A DNA stretch of 64,000 nt from Chrysemys picta bellii. Taxonomy: Eukaryota; Chordata; Testudines; Emydidae. Under the pieces are notes generated by a model that was given only the letters and a program-made list of their open reading frames with translations, did not search any database and was not told where the DNA came from. The stretch lies in assembly GCF_011386835.1 (NCBI RefSeq), contig NC_088797.1, forward strand, positions 92,762,264-92,826,263. Reading direction: 5' to 3'. Shown piece after piece: positions 47,820 to 59,775 of this stretch (within the stretch, counting starts at the first letter, position 1; each line of letters starts with the position of its first letter). A program made the translations under genes and the position numbers.

Positions 47820-48730
47820 AGAGACACACCTTGCCCACGACCATAGTCAAGACACAGTTGGGTGAGGGAACCTAGACAGGGTTAAAAAAGGAATGCCTTT
47901 CTGGTGGTCAGGACTCTGTTAAGAGTCCTAGTACCACTGTTTCTTCCTTAAAGAGCTGAACTGAGACAGCCACAAAACAATGGACAATGTAGAGCTGAGG
48001 CAAATTCTGGCAAAGGATGGTGCGGAGCTGAAGCAAATTTGAGGTGACAGATGGTGCAGAGCCTGGGTTGAGGCTACAAAAAGTTCAACAGCTTACCTAA
48101 GGGACTCTGGTGCAGGCCTCCCTATCCAGTAATTAAAGCTGAAATCACTTCAGCTGGGTCAGGTGGTAGAGACCCTTGAGTAGCCCAGGCAGCACTGACT
48201 TCCCAGAATCCTTGGATTCCCAACCCAAGAAATCAAACTGAGTGGGCAAGCTGGGGAGAACGGAAGTGATGAGTATGTGTTAGCCACTCACATCTCTCAG
48301 AGGAGGACTGAGATTGTGACTATTGTTAAGATATCTGGGGAAGAAGGGAAGTATTACCTCATATACTTTGTTAATTGCTGAGATTTCCCAAGTTTATTCT
48401 CAGAGGGGTAGCCGTGTTAGTCTGAATCTGTAAAAAGCAACAGAGGGTCCTGTGGCACTTTTGAGACTAACAGAAGTATTGGGAGCATAAGCTTCCGTGG
48501 CTTATGCTCCCAAAACTTCTGTTAGTCTCAAAGGTACCACAGGACCCTCTGTTGCTTTTTACAAGTTTATTCCGTTTCCCCCCTCCTCCCAGTAATAAAA
48601 TTCTCTTTATTTTAAACCCCTGGACTCAGTGTTTGTGATTGGGGAAAGTGTTGCTCATTCCAGGGTGCCCAGGACTGTGTATATAGTTTCCCAGGTTCCT
48701 GGGTGGGGGAATATTGCCAGTGTTACGGAA
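47820..48730 (+). repeat. Probable decayed LTR, interrupted
   Basis: A transcript-like block that ends with AATAAAATTC at about 48594, followed by CTGGACTCAGTGTTTGTG, a layout seen at LTR polyadenylation sites. It is split by the inverted dimer at 48400-48561. No sharp ends were found, so identity as LTR is tentative. Confidence 0.4.
48400..48561. mobile_element. Inverted dimer of Penelope-like 3' end, 11-bp TSD
   Basis: The left arm (minus orientation) starts TCAGAGGGGTAGCCGTG and runs to GCATAAGCTTCCGTGG. The right arm (plus) starts at CTTATGCTCC and ends TGTTGCTTTTTA. The arms pair over about 75 bp around a junction near 48500. CAAGTTTATTC is duplicated exactly on both sides (48389-48399 and 48562-48572), so the palindrome went in as one unit. 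The hammerhead-like CTGATGA part is missing from both arms at the junction. Confidence 0.8.
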
Positions 48731-49204
48731 GTCTTTAGAAGTGTAACAGAGCAGGATCCTCAATTGCTCTGGGGTCCCTCACAAGCCAGACTTAGACACC
48801 TCTTGATTGTCAACACCTCTGAGTTTTTTAATTTATGTTACCTACACCAAGATACCTCCTGCAGCACTTCCACCAACAGGGTCCTTCGATCATCAGCACT
48901 TTTTCCAGGAAGAGGAACCGATCTCACTAGATGGAGCACTGGCTTTCCCTGGGCTCTGCTAGCCCTCTCTCCTCTCTTATGCATTTTTCCCTGTGCTTTT
49001 TAACTATCTTTTCAGATGATGGGACAATTAGCCCTTTAGCTCATCAACCCACAGTCTGATTAGAAATTAAGCCTCACAGCCCTCAATCAGGGTGTCTCTG
49101 GAGAAACTAGTTAATGCCTAAGTGACCAGAGTCCTGGGTCAACTAATAACTCTCAGCCATCTGTCACAAGGAGGAATCCCCTAGAAAATTGAATCATACA
49201 ACAA
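48731..49204. other. No gene recognised
   Basis: GC-moderate sequence. The 124-codon ORF at 48629-49003 begins in the LTR-like block and has no recognisable motif. Confidence 0.5.
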
Positions 49205-49281
49205 ATCCTGCATCTTGGCAGGGGTTTAGATTAGATGAGCCTCACTGTCCCTTCTAACCCTATGATTCTGTGATTGTATGA
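49205..49281 (+). mobile_element. CR1 3' end fragment
   Basis: ATCCTGCATCTTGGCAGGGG is followed by TTTAGATTAGATGAGCCTC, CCCTTCTAACCCTATGATTC and TGTGATTGTATG. This is the CR1 3' terminus with degenerate ATTCTATG-type tandem units. Confidence 0.9.
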
Positions 49282-52200
49282 ACCCAGGCCTTTATGCTGC
49301 CAACACCATCTGGTAGAAGGGTTACATGCCTTCAATTCCCTCCTTAAAATTCCTCTTTGCTATAATGCCTACAAAAACACCCACCCTTAGCAATGGTTTC
49401 CCAAATTAAGCTGTGTTATGTTCATGTTAACTTTCAGATTTACATTATTTCCCCAACTGATTCTTGGAGGAGGCAAAATAAGCCTCCCTGCTGAATTCTT
49501 CGAGCAGGCTCTCCTATGAAAGACGTCTCTTCAAATTCTATTGCAAGCCTCTAGCACTAGGCCATTGGGACCTATGGAACATGCTTTCTTCCCATCACCT
49601 TGTACTTGTGATGAAAACCTGCTCCTCATTAACTAAAATGACCAGGTAATGAAAATTCTCCTCTTTCTGTCACACAGTAGTGATCTAAACAGTCACTTGA
49701 AGTCTTGAATCAAAAGCATCTGACCAGACCTAATAATCTAATTACATGCAACCCCCAGCTCTGGACCAAGAAAGTGTAGTATATTTTAAACGCACATCAT
49801 TCTCTAGATTAAAGTTTACCTGAATAGAATTTTTAGTCAGTGTGTTTTGATTTATGGGATGAGGTAGAAATTAACCTTTGGATTTTGTAAATATTATTTA
49901 TGGATCTTATCTAGATCCGAACTGCATTTATACAACACCACTCTGTGGGCAAGACTGGGCTTGACCTTTTTTCAGACATGGAATGGCAAGAAGGAACTTT
50001 AACCTTCCACTTACTAAGCCATTTAAGTGCCAGGCAAAACTATAATCCCCTTTACAGCAAGTGAGAAACACAGCATCCCAATAAAGTAGGCAGGAATGAC
50101 AAGGGAGGAGCATAGCTATTTTCTGCCCTCTTTCTACACTGCCTCAGCAGAACAGTGCAGTGGAGGGAATAAGCTGCATTTTCTGAAGGAGGTAGAAATA
50201 AACAAGCTGGTAAGTTCCAAGAAGAATTTCAGTTCTCTGAAGCAGAATTTCTCCCCATGGTACCATACGGATGATGTAAGGCTCACCACTCTTTATTAAT
50301 GGCTACGCCAAAATGGCACAATTGTGTCCTATATTAATACAGGTACAGCAGAAATAAAATATTATTTTCATTTATTCTAGCTTTAAAAGAAGATCCCTTT
50401 TTATCATGAAAACTGTAAAAAAACTCCCAACCTCTAGTGAGTTAAGTCAGTCATCTAGTCAGTGTTTACTTTCAAGTATCCGTTGTTTAAATTCACGAAT
50501 CAGAATGACTCTGAAATTCGCTGAAATTCCAAAGCAAGCCCAAACAAACACTGAAACTATCCACACCTAAGAAAAAGTCCGAATGATCATTCTATGCCCC
50601 TTTCTATTTTCTAAAATAGCAATGATGGAAAATGACAGTTAGTAAAAAAAGAAAGCAGAAACTTCCTTCATTGCACATGTGACAACAATCACACTGCATA
50701 CTTTGATTTGGCATCTTGAAAATGAGAAATGGCAGACAGGGGAAGGAGTGACTGATGTGATAAGAAAACCTAGACAAGTCAATGATGTGGTTGCAACATC
50801 ACATTGCACAGTTAAACCAAAACAACTTAAAAGAAGGATTTACCTTGTTTTATTTATTTACTGTATTTCTTTGGATAACCTTGAAACAGCTGTAAAAGCA
50901 ATGTTACAGAGTAATACTACATGTAGTTAATCTGAAATGTTAGCAAATGATGTTTTCCATATTTACAGTGTGTTGTTACTTTTTTCTGGATTTCAAATAA
51001 TATGTATATGTCTCTAACTTTAAAAATAGAGAAAAATTATATAGGAAAATATAACTTTTAAAAAATGTAATATTTACTAATTTGAGATCCTACTACTGAA
51101 AAAAATGTTCTACTGGCTGTTCCAGCTGTGATTGACTGCAATAATTCTTTAGAAACCTATATAACATAGATTTAGATCACTTCAAAATTTGAGTTCACAG
51201 AAAATATGAACCCTGACATTTTTAGAACCAATAGATAAAAAGAACAGCAATATCAAAATGATTTTGTCAATACAGAAACAGCTCTTGTAGTGTAATAAAA
51301 TATATAGTAATAAAAATAAGTTATGTAAAATAGTATTGCTTTTTAATATTATTGGTCTGAAACCAAATTGTTGACGCTGAAAAGAACTGAAGAAGGCTTA
51401 AAGAAAATCTAATAAAAAATATGAAGAACGTGTCATTGTACAATTATTTCTCTTTGAACTCAAAATGGCCCAAACTGAACATTTTCCACTTGCCATAGTT
51501 AAATATAATGCAATATTGTTAGTATTTCTGATTCCAACTAAGGAAATACACTGTGATAATGGTAAATACTGCACTGTGTTACATTATCTAATTTTATGGC
51601 ATCCACTCTATTGCCCTCCAGCCTTTAAATTCCACTTCACTGCAAAGTATTTCTGGTCCTACAGGTTGAAAACCATTGAGTATCTCTAAAAATTACTCAT
51701 TATCTGAAAGAGAAGTGGTTTTAAGATTCCAGAAAGGTATATTTACTGTAACACTGTTCATTATTGTAAATAGCCATGTTAAAAATTTAAAGAAAAGCAT
51801 ACAGCTAAATGTATTCATTGCTATTTATTCCACTGGAGCATCTGAACATTAACTACATTGTACTGTGTGCTTCTAAGCTTGTGGGGTTTTGTGCTTTTTT
51901 AAAGAAACCCAGCTTGTTTCTGAAAGCCAACAATATTGGTTACCAAAAATAAAAATAAAAAAAAACATTCTGTTGTTATGACAACTTAACTTTTTAAAAA
52001 CATTATGGGAAACTCATCAAGATCTGCATCTTGTTGTTATAGCAACTAGAATTTTCAAAGTAATTGCATTTAAAGATTTTTCTCTTTTCCCCTCAATTTT
52101 TGCAAAACACTTTAATACAATAACAGGCTCTTATTAAAATGATTGAATATTTTTTTGCTTCAGACTATTACAAGGGTACAAAATTAGGTCCCCACTGTAT

Positions 52201-52864
52201 GACAGTTGGAGTACATTTCTAATATGTATGTACATTTCTAATATGTACAGTATGTTAATGAAGCTATTATTTCAATATTTAAGTCTTGCACTATACAGTT
52301 GCACTATACACTATGCTATTCACTTGCACTATACACTATAACTATTCACTGATGGAGAAGTAAAAGCTTGATATGCCAGTAACCAGTTCTTAACTGGTGC
52401 TATAACAATCTCCCAGACCCAGTTCTCTGCTTCCCAGAACCCTGGGTTGCCATCTCTTCATGCTGCTTTCTTCACTTCTGCTTCCCGACCTACTCCAGAA
52501 GGAGAGATAGGGGCTTGGTGAGGATCTGTCAGGTAATATTGGCCCCTTCCTTAGGAAAATGCTGGTTGTGCCTTTGGTATAGACTCAATTTGCTATAATA
52601 ATTACCCTGTTTTAATTATATAGCGTTAATATGAAGGATCCTACAGTGAAGTTTATAGAATATAACTTCACTAAATTGCACTAAGTGCTGAGACACAGAT
52701 CAGGATTTGCTGGATTTTTCAAATTAGCAAATAAGTGAACAAACAATTAAAAAACAAGAATATGGACCACACAATGTACTTTGTCCTTTTATGTTGTTTA
52801 ATTTTAATTATTAACATTAACACACTACTTAAGAACTTAGTATATTTTGTAAAAATAACCACAG
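49282..52864. other. No gene or clear repeat recognised
   Basis: AT-rich, especially 50930-52350. A small tandem of CACTATACA-type words occurs at about 52290-52345. No supported coding sequence. Confidence 0.55.
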
Positions 52865-53283
52865 CTTCATAGAAATGTAAAGCCGGAAGGGACCTTGAGA
52901 GGGCATCTAGTCTGTCCCCCCACACTGATGCAGGATTAAATATATCTAGATCATCCCTGACAAGTGTTTGCCTAACCTGTTCTTTAAAACCTCTAATGGT
53001 GGAGATATCACAACCTCCGCAGGTAACCTGTTTCAGTGCTTAACATTTTCCTAACATCTAACCTGTATCTCTCCTGCTACAAACTAAACAGGTTACTTTT
53101 CCCCCCTAGCCTCAGTGGACATGGAGAACAATTGATCACTGTCCTCTTTATATCAACCTTTTACATAGTTAAAGACTTATGTCTCCTCTCCGTCTTCTCT
53201 TCTTTAGAATAAACAAACTTCATACTTCATCACAGGTCATATTTTCTAAACCTTTTATCATTTTTGTTACTCACCCTCTGGAC

Positions 53284-53818
53284 TCATTCCATTTTATTCA
53301 CATCTTTCTTAAAGCATGGTGACCAAAACTGGACACAGTACTCCATCTGAGGCCTCACCAGTGCCAAGCAGAGCAGAACAATTGTCTCCCATGTCTTACA
53401 TACAACACTCCTGTTAATACACCCCCAGAATGACATTTGCCTTTTTGCCACATCATCACGCTGTTTACTCATATTCAATTTGTGATCCACTATAGTCCCT
53501 AGATCCTTTTCTGCAGTACTGCTGCCTGGCCAGTTATTCCCCATTTTGTATTTGTGCATTTGATTTTTCCTTCCTAAGCACAGTACTCTGTCCTTGTCTT
53601 CATTAAATTTCATCATGTTGATTTCAGACCAATTCATCAATATCATTCTGAATTCTGATCCTGTCCTCCAAAGTGCTTGCAACCCTTCCCAGCTTGTTAT
53701 CCACAAATTTTATAAGATACTCTCCACTTCTCCACTCCATCATCCAAGTAATTAATAAAAAAATATTGACTAGTATCAATCCAAAAAGAGACCCCTGTGG
53801 AACCTCTCCCAGTCTCAC
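53284..53818 (-). pseudogene. CR1/L3-like reverse transcriptase remnant
   Basis: Two overlapping minus-strand frames cover the end of the RT domain. The upstream one (53818-53624) has GEVPQGSLFGLILVNIF (motif B region, normally GVPQGSVLGP) and LIKFVDNKLG, where the catalytic FADDTKL has become FVDNKL, losing the second aspartate. The downstream one (53706-53284) has MMKFNEDKDRVLCLGR, AEKDLGTIVDHKLNMS and LALVRPQMEYCVQFWSP. The frameshift and damaged catalytic site mark it as dead. Confidence 0.87.
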
Positions 53819-53882
53819 AGGAAACTATTGATAAATGACCCTGATTACTGTCTTCCAACCAGTTGTGCATCCCCCCTTAGAG

Positions 53883-54064
53883 TAGGGTGACCAGATGTCC
53901 CGATGAATCGGGACCATCCTGATTTTTAGGTGTTTGTCCCAATATTTTGCTCTGCCGTCTTTTTTTTTGCTCCGCCGGCAGCACAGCACTCAGCTTTTTT
54001 TTTTTTCCTCCGCCGGCGGCCACCCTCCCACAATGTGTTTTCTTCCTCTCATCTGGTCACCCTA
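53883..54064. mobile_element. hAT-type MITE, 182 bp, in the LINE
   Basis: The ends TAGGGTGACCAGATG and CATCTGGTCACCCTA are inverted repeats with one unpaired base. The flanks CCTTAGAG (53875-53882) and CCTTAGCG (54065-54072) form an 8-bp target duplication with one mismatch. The interior holds two GCTCCGCCGGC / CTCCGCCGGC direct repeats with poly-T. It interrupts the CR1/L3-like LINE and is therefore younger. Confidence 0.92.
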
Positions 54065-54190
54065 CCTTAGCGTAATTTCATCTAGACCATATTTCCCTTG
54101 TTTGTCTATTAGAATGTCATGTGGGACAGTGGCCAAAGCCTTACTAAGGTCCAGACATACCATATCTACCGTTTCTCCCCCTATTCACTA

Positions 54191-56765
54191 GGACAACTAC
54201 TCTGCCAAAGAAGGAAGTCTTAGCAACAGAAAACTTTTCAGCAAAGATATAATAGCAAAGTGTTATAGCTAAGTGGGAAGACAGCACCATTATTTATGGT
54301 AATGATAAAAAATGTGCAGATTAGTGTGGTTCTAGGAGTTATATCTATATAGGCTATCGCACAAGAATAGTTATATTGTCCTTTGACCAGGAAAAAAAAC
54401 AACAACTCAAAACAAAACAATCTCTCCAAAAAGTAGTATACAAATCATTGACATTAAAAAGAATTATAATGCCTGAAGAATTCCACATATTCCAGTTAAA
54501 AACCAAACCAGAAATAACAGTATGCAAATACACTCACAAATGCTTATATGCAGCTGTACAATACCTTATATACGAACATCAGTATTAGTTGTCAAATAAT
54601 GCTTAATACAAGACAAAGTGGAAATGTCATAGATACAAATAGGTGATATCTATAGGTGATATGAAGAGGTAATAAAGCACAACTTGAGAGTTTTATCACT
54701 GGAACTGCATATTTCGTCTACCTAAAGATTTGATGTAGTATTATCAAATAGACTCCTAATGATTCTTGGCCATAAACCAACATCAAAACTTCTTGAATAT
54801 CTTTAAGAAAATACTTTTCTACTTCCCTCAACTTGAGGTGTTGATGGTGCACATTCACTTCAACAAATGCAACAGGTTATTTTCGACAACTAAATTATCA
54901 CAATTTCAGATCCCATCATATTGCAAATGAGGGAAGAACTCCCAATTTTCCATATTATCAAGTTAGTTTTTACCTTTTCTCTTAGAGCAAATGTAACTTT
55001 TCTTTATGGATGGATCACAGCAGTCACAGATTTGTTTATCATAAGGCAATATTCTGCTTCCAGACATGTTAGGCCTTGGAAGACATCTAAAAATTCTCCT
55101 GCTGTGCTGTCTGTTCTCTCTGTTTGTGATTGTGTGTCATTTCCAACAAACAGTTCTTTAAAACTAACTTGATGGCTTGGCAGAAGGGTTGTTGTTTTTT
55201 ATTACATCCTAACACATCTGCATTTACTGTTTGGAAAGTTAAGTAACACTTTGTAACATTTATTTTTGCTCTGATTCTGAACGAGATACACTATATTACA
55301 ACGTAGCACAAATAAAACACCACAGTGGGCACACTGGGACATTAAACAAAAAACCCAGAATGAAAAGTCAATTAAAAAGTTGAAGAAAAAAAAATCCTTT
55401 CTAGCTACCTTTTCAACCATATTTTTAGGTTTTTCATTACTAGTTCTCTTTGAGTAACTGATTAAGGGATGCCAAGTGCAAGTTGTAATACTTAATGATC
55501 ATTGTATTAGTATCTTTTTCCTCACTATGAAACAGAGTTTGATTTAGATTTCTGTACAGTTCCTCTAGCTACTGTATTATGTATTTTCCTTGGAATAATG
55601 TAGGTTGTGCTCCAGTTTAAAAGACATGACTCTGCCACTAATAAGGGGCCAAATTTGCCTGATGTAGTTTGCTATAGAGTCACTTTAACCACGGATCTAT
55701 GCCAATACCTTGCCTCTACAGGCACATACACCACTTGGACTTTAACTGGTTGACCTATCTTTGAATAAAGATATTTTTTTCATTTCATTTAGGGCATATT
55801 TGGTCACATGCTGGACAAAGGGAAAGAAGGTGGTGCAAAGAGCCTGCCTCTCCTGGGGCTTCTTGGGTAGAGCTCAGGTGCAATTGCAGTATGTGTGCTC
55901 CCTGCTAGCACCCCGGGGAGAAAGGAAGAGGAAAGAGGCAAGGCCATTGTCATCTCACTTGGTGCTGGCTGGATTGCTGGCTGGCCATGGAATAGAGCAT
56001 ATGCTGCTTGGCCCTACTTGTGGAACAATGTCATTCCTTGAACAGAAGGTATATTCTCTGCAGCCCAATGGCGAAAAGAAATATTTCAAGCACTTGCTTA
56101 CGCTGGCTTTTTTCTTGGAAGGTTTTCTAGGAAAATCTAGTGGACTTGGAGGAAGTACTTTCTCAGTCTTTTGTTTGATATGATTTCTGACATCATGGAG
56201 CATTTAGTAAATACTGAGGAGTCACATTTTTCAGTGAAAAGGCACAACATTTGTAATAACTGCCTAAACATTCAATTCAGTTTGCTTAGGCTTCCTGAAA
56301 CATCAAGTTCATGGTGTGTATGTTCATGCTTACATGGGTATTAGCCTACTTATTCCAGTATTAACATTACATCATCTCATTTGCATCACTCCCTTTACAG
56401 CCTACCTTTACAGCCACTACCCTTACTTTCCTGCAATACTCTGATGGCTGATACATTTATTGTTAAAAATTGCTATTAAAAAAACCCTCTTCTTTCTTCT
56501 CTATCACACTACATTAAAAAACTACTCCCTAACTTGTACATTTAACCTTCTCACGTTCTTACACTCTAATTTCATATGCTATAAACACTGGCAGAATGCA
56601 CTGGCATTTAACTTTATAGTCCTGAGAGAAATAGACTTCACTGTCTAGAAAAGAAGCACAGCCCTTCTGATGATTTACTAATATTTTTAGTCTTTAAATT
56701 GATTTTCTATCTACTCAAAATGATCCTGGAAACAATTATTTCATTGTTTTTCTTAATGTTAATAT
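54191..56765. other. No gene recognised
   Basis: AT-rich with one GC-richer patch (55800-56060). A 140-codon plus-strand ORF at 55761-56183 has no domain or signal I recognise and overlaps an 82-codon antisense ORF, so I do not call it a gene. Sequences around 55640-55740 look like a worn repeat. Confidence 0.5.
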
Positions 56766-56835
56766 CTTGGGAAGTTTAAAGCAACAGAGGGTCCTGTGGC
56801 ACCTTTAAGACTAACAGAAGTATTGGAGCATAAGC

Positions 56836-56863
56836 TTTCGTGGGTGAATGCCCACTTCATCAG
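56836..56863 (-). ncRNA. Hammerhead-like core, left arm
   Basis: On the minus strand CTGATGA (56857-56863) is followed by A, a GTGGGC/..CCAC hairpin and GAAA (complement of 56836-56839). The stem is well matched in this arm. The same caveats apply as for the motif at 92-129. Confidence 0.42.
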
Positions 56864-56887
56864 ACGCAAGTCTGATGTTACTTGTGT

Positions 56888-56925
56888 CTGATGAAGTGGG
56901 CATTCACACACGAAAGCTTACGCTC
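56888..56925 (+). ncRNA. Hammerhead-like core, right arm
   Basis: CTGATGA (56888-56894), A, the hairpin arms GTGGGC and CACAC (one base changed), GAAA (56912-56915), then GCTTACGC and TC. It faces the left-arm core about 24 bp away, so one transcript would contain a core followed by the complement of another and would fold as a long hairpin. Confidence 0.42.
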
Positions 56926-57023
56926 CAATACTTCTGTTAGTCTTAAAGGTGCCACAGGACCCTCTGTTGCTTTTTACAGATTCAGACTAACACGGCTACC
57001 CCTCTGTTACTTGGGAAGTTTAA

Positions 57024-58613
57024 GGACATTCAGCTTTAGTAGCCAAAAATTCTCTGCTTACTTACTTTTTTCTCCATAAAGGTGGAGAACAGTATCTTCT
57101 TGATTTCACATGTTATTAGAAAGGAAACTGCTTCTGTTTGTTTAAAAATCATATACAAATACATCTAGATATTATAATAAGAATTCATTATTATGACCTA
57201 TTGAAGCATGGAATATTCTATTGGTCCCTCCACTGGCCATATAGTTTTCAGGAAATCAGGTAAAACAACAATAACATAAACATTTATGGTAAAAATGTCC
57301 TCATTTTAGGAGGACAGTAGATCTCCATTCTATTTTTGTTGTTGTACTTCATTTTATATATACACGGTATACTGTGTCTTTAAGTGTCATCCTGGCTAAT
57401 CCCCAAAAGCACTTATGGACCTGTTTACATATTCATGCACAGACTAGACATACAAAGAAATAGAGACTAGAAATTATAAAAAAAAAAAACCCATCTTAAA
57501 TTGAAAGTGTAGATTATTGGAGTCTTTTTTCTTATACTCCTTTTTCTCCTTTGACAAGACATCCGTTATTATCATTATGGCTTTTAGGAGAGAAGGAATC
57601 ACATATCCCAGTGGCTTGGGCCAATTCTGATTTAATTGGGGTTATGTGGGTTGCAAGTAAGATCAGAATGTGCCTCCTTGGGTCCCAACTCACTCTTTAG
57701 GGTTTTACTGAATCCACAGTTCTAACCACATAGGAAGTGCTGATGATCACAGGAACACTTCCCACACTAGGTTATACATGCAAAACTGAATGGAGAGCAC
57801 TACAAAAATGGAATGAATTTGTCAGGATTTCCTCTGTATTTACCAGCAAACAGAAAGGGTGTGGTAAAAAGAGAAAATATGTCAATTGGAATAGCAGAGA
57901 GACACAAAATAATAGCAGTCCTGACACTGTTCTGAAATGTTTTCATTCTTGTTTTGAGTAATGATGACAATTTAATCAATGCAGTGTCAGAATGTTGGCC
58001 ATGATTATTTTATGGTTTTCTGAAGCTCCATTCAGTGACTAATTGGCTGTTCAACCGTTCAAGGTTGAATCACACTGGCCTAAATGTCCAAGCAATTGCA
58101 TATATTATAGGCAATATAATATGAGGGTTTTTTAAGTACATGCATATAGCACATGATGATCATTAACATTAGGACATTTACACCACAAACTCTGTCTTGC
58201 AAGGAGTTCTTCCTACTCTTTTTCATCCAAACAATAGATTCTGAAAAGAAATTTTTAAAAATCAGTAGCAAGCAAAAGTCGAATTTTACTCATGACCAGA
58301 CTAAACTAACAGATTGAAAAAAAAAAATAAAGATGTCATTCTTTTCTGTGAATCCCCTTTTAACTGTTCAAAAAAGCTGGGTAAGATTTTCAGCCAGATT
58401 TGAACATTTTTTCTGAATGTTCATATTCAAATTTTGCACTTATGCTCATGCAACTGCACATCAAATAAACTAATTTGTGCACACATAAGGATGCTCCCAC
58501 AATAACACAGAAGAACAGCAAGAGGACACTTAAAGCCAAATTGTGTCTGCCCTTGCATTGAGGTGATGGGAGAAGGCAAAAGGGCCATGCCACCCGCCAA
58601 GACACTCATCCAT
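57024..58613. other. No gene or clear repeat recognised
   Basis: AT-rich unique-looking sequence with short A-runs near 57479 and 58319. Confidence 0.55.
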
Positions 58614-58830
58614 AAAGCTGGTCAGGAATTATCTGTCCAAATGATTTTTCAATGCAGTTTCTAATAAACAAAATGGCTTGATTTGGTACAACATAACAAA
58701 ATGAAAAGTTTAAATTTGGGAATGTCAAGATGTTTTGTTTTAATAGAAACATTTTGACATTTCTGAATCAAAATTTTTCTCAGCTATTTTCCACAAAAAA
58801 AATCAATATCTTGACTTTTCCCTACTTTGA
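58614..58830. mobile_element. AT-rich MITE remnant
   Basis: Begins AAGCTGGTCAGGAATTATC and carries complementary runs such as TCAAGATGTTTTG, GAAACATTTTGACATTTC and AATTTTTCTCAGC. Same general type as 27981-28131. Edges are uncertain. Confidence 0.5.
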
Positions 58831-59435
58831 GATGAAAACAAATGGCAATATATCAGAATTTCCGAATGGGACAGAAAGTCTGATTTTCACTCAGGTCTGC
58901 ATATAGGACACAGCCCAAATACTGCAGATTGTGCTCTCTGAACAAGAAAGAAGGGCTGAAGTGCATGTCCAGAAATATTGTACATGCCAAAGATGGTGTT
59001 AATAACGGAGTTGGTGCCATGGCTATTTTCTCATCCCCCAGTCCACATGGACCAGCTACCACCTAGAGGTTATGCTAATTGTGACAGATTGCCCATCCTC
59101 CGGAATGCCACTTGATGTACTGGGGTACCACTGAGCCTGCCTGTTCCATCAGCCTGGGCTCCCTTACACTGTCTTACTGAGCCAGGCCCTCAAGTCTCCT
59201 CCAGCACACACACAGTTAGGGACACACACAGCTGCAGAAAGACACAGACACTGAAATCAGTACTGCATGGGAAGGCTTCAGCTAGAGAGTTGTCCTCTGG
59301 AGTGTAAACCCAGAGAACTATACAGCGTAAGCTTATGAAGTCCACCTCTTCCTTCAGTGTGGAGGAAGATATGCACAGCTTTTTGCCCCCCAGTTATGAA
59401 TTCCACAAACTGGTTTTAGAGAAAACAAAAACAAG

Positions 59436-59441
59436 TTTATT
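59436..59441 (-). terminator. LTR polyadenylation signal
   Basis: AATAAA on the minus strand inside the solo LTR, followed by CTTGTTTTTGTTTTC, a T/G-rich stretch suited to the downstream element. Confidence 0.6.
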
Positions 59442-59768
59442 AACTACAACAGATAGATTTTAAGTGTCTCTAAGTGATAGCAAACAGATCAAAGCAGATT
59501 ACCTTAGTAAATAAACAAAAACTGCAAACTGAGCTTAACACACTAGATAGGTAGGATATAAATTAGCAAATTCTCACCCTGAGTGATACATAGGCTGGCA
59601 GATTCTTAAGGCACAAGTTGCCTTGGCTTTCCCAGGTTTTCATACACAGGCTAAAGATCCTTCTGGCATGGGACCATCACTTCCCTCAGTTCACTCCTTG
59701 CACCTCATGTGTTTCTAGATGTGTTGTTGCAGGAAGAGTGAGGTCCCCTCATGATGTCATTGTCCCCC

Positions 59769-59775
59769 TTTTATA
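59769..59775 (-). promoter_or_regulatory. LTR TATA box
   Basis: TATAAAA on the minus strand, preceded by GGAAGAAAA and followed by GGGGGACAATGAC. It lies at the expected place for an LTR promoter relative to the polyadenylation signal. Confidence 0.6.

Larger units (their letters stand above)
52865..54190 (-). mobile_element. CR1/L3-like LINE, minus strand, split by hAT MITE
   Basis: The 3' end is at 52865 (CATAGAAATGTAAAGCCGG, then AAGGGACCTTGAGAGGGCATC). The 3' UTR runs to about 53280, the reverse transcriptase to about 53820, and the upstream part resumes after the MITE (54073-54190). It is clearly a different subfamily from the CR1 at 470-2610. The coding region is frameshifted. Confidence 0.85.
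56780..57009. mobile_element. Inverted dimer of Penelope-like 3' end, 14-bp TSD
   Basis: The left arm (minus, about 56780-56870) begins AGCAACAGAGGGTCCTG and the right arm (plus, about 56882-57009) ends CGGCTACCCCTCTGTTA. The arms are near-perfect complements for about 90 bp. The right arm is longer by the terminal ACAGATTCAGACTAACACGG block. CTTGGGAAGTTTAA is repeated exactly at 56766-56779 and 57010-57023, so the whole palindrome inserted in one event. Both arms carry the hammerhead-like core. Confidence 0.88.

Noticed and set aside
55761..56183. 140-codon plus-strand ORF as a host gene
   Set aside because: No recognisable domain, no convincing splice or promoter context, an overlapping antisense ORF, and slightly raised GC that lengthens ORFs by chance.
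56780..57009. Inverted dimer as an assembly artefact
   Set aside because: A second dimer with a different junction and its own exact TSD occurs at 48400, and both have intact unique flanks.
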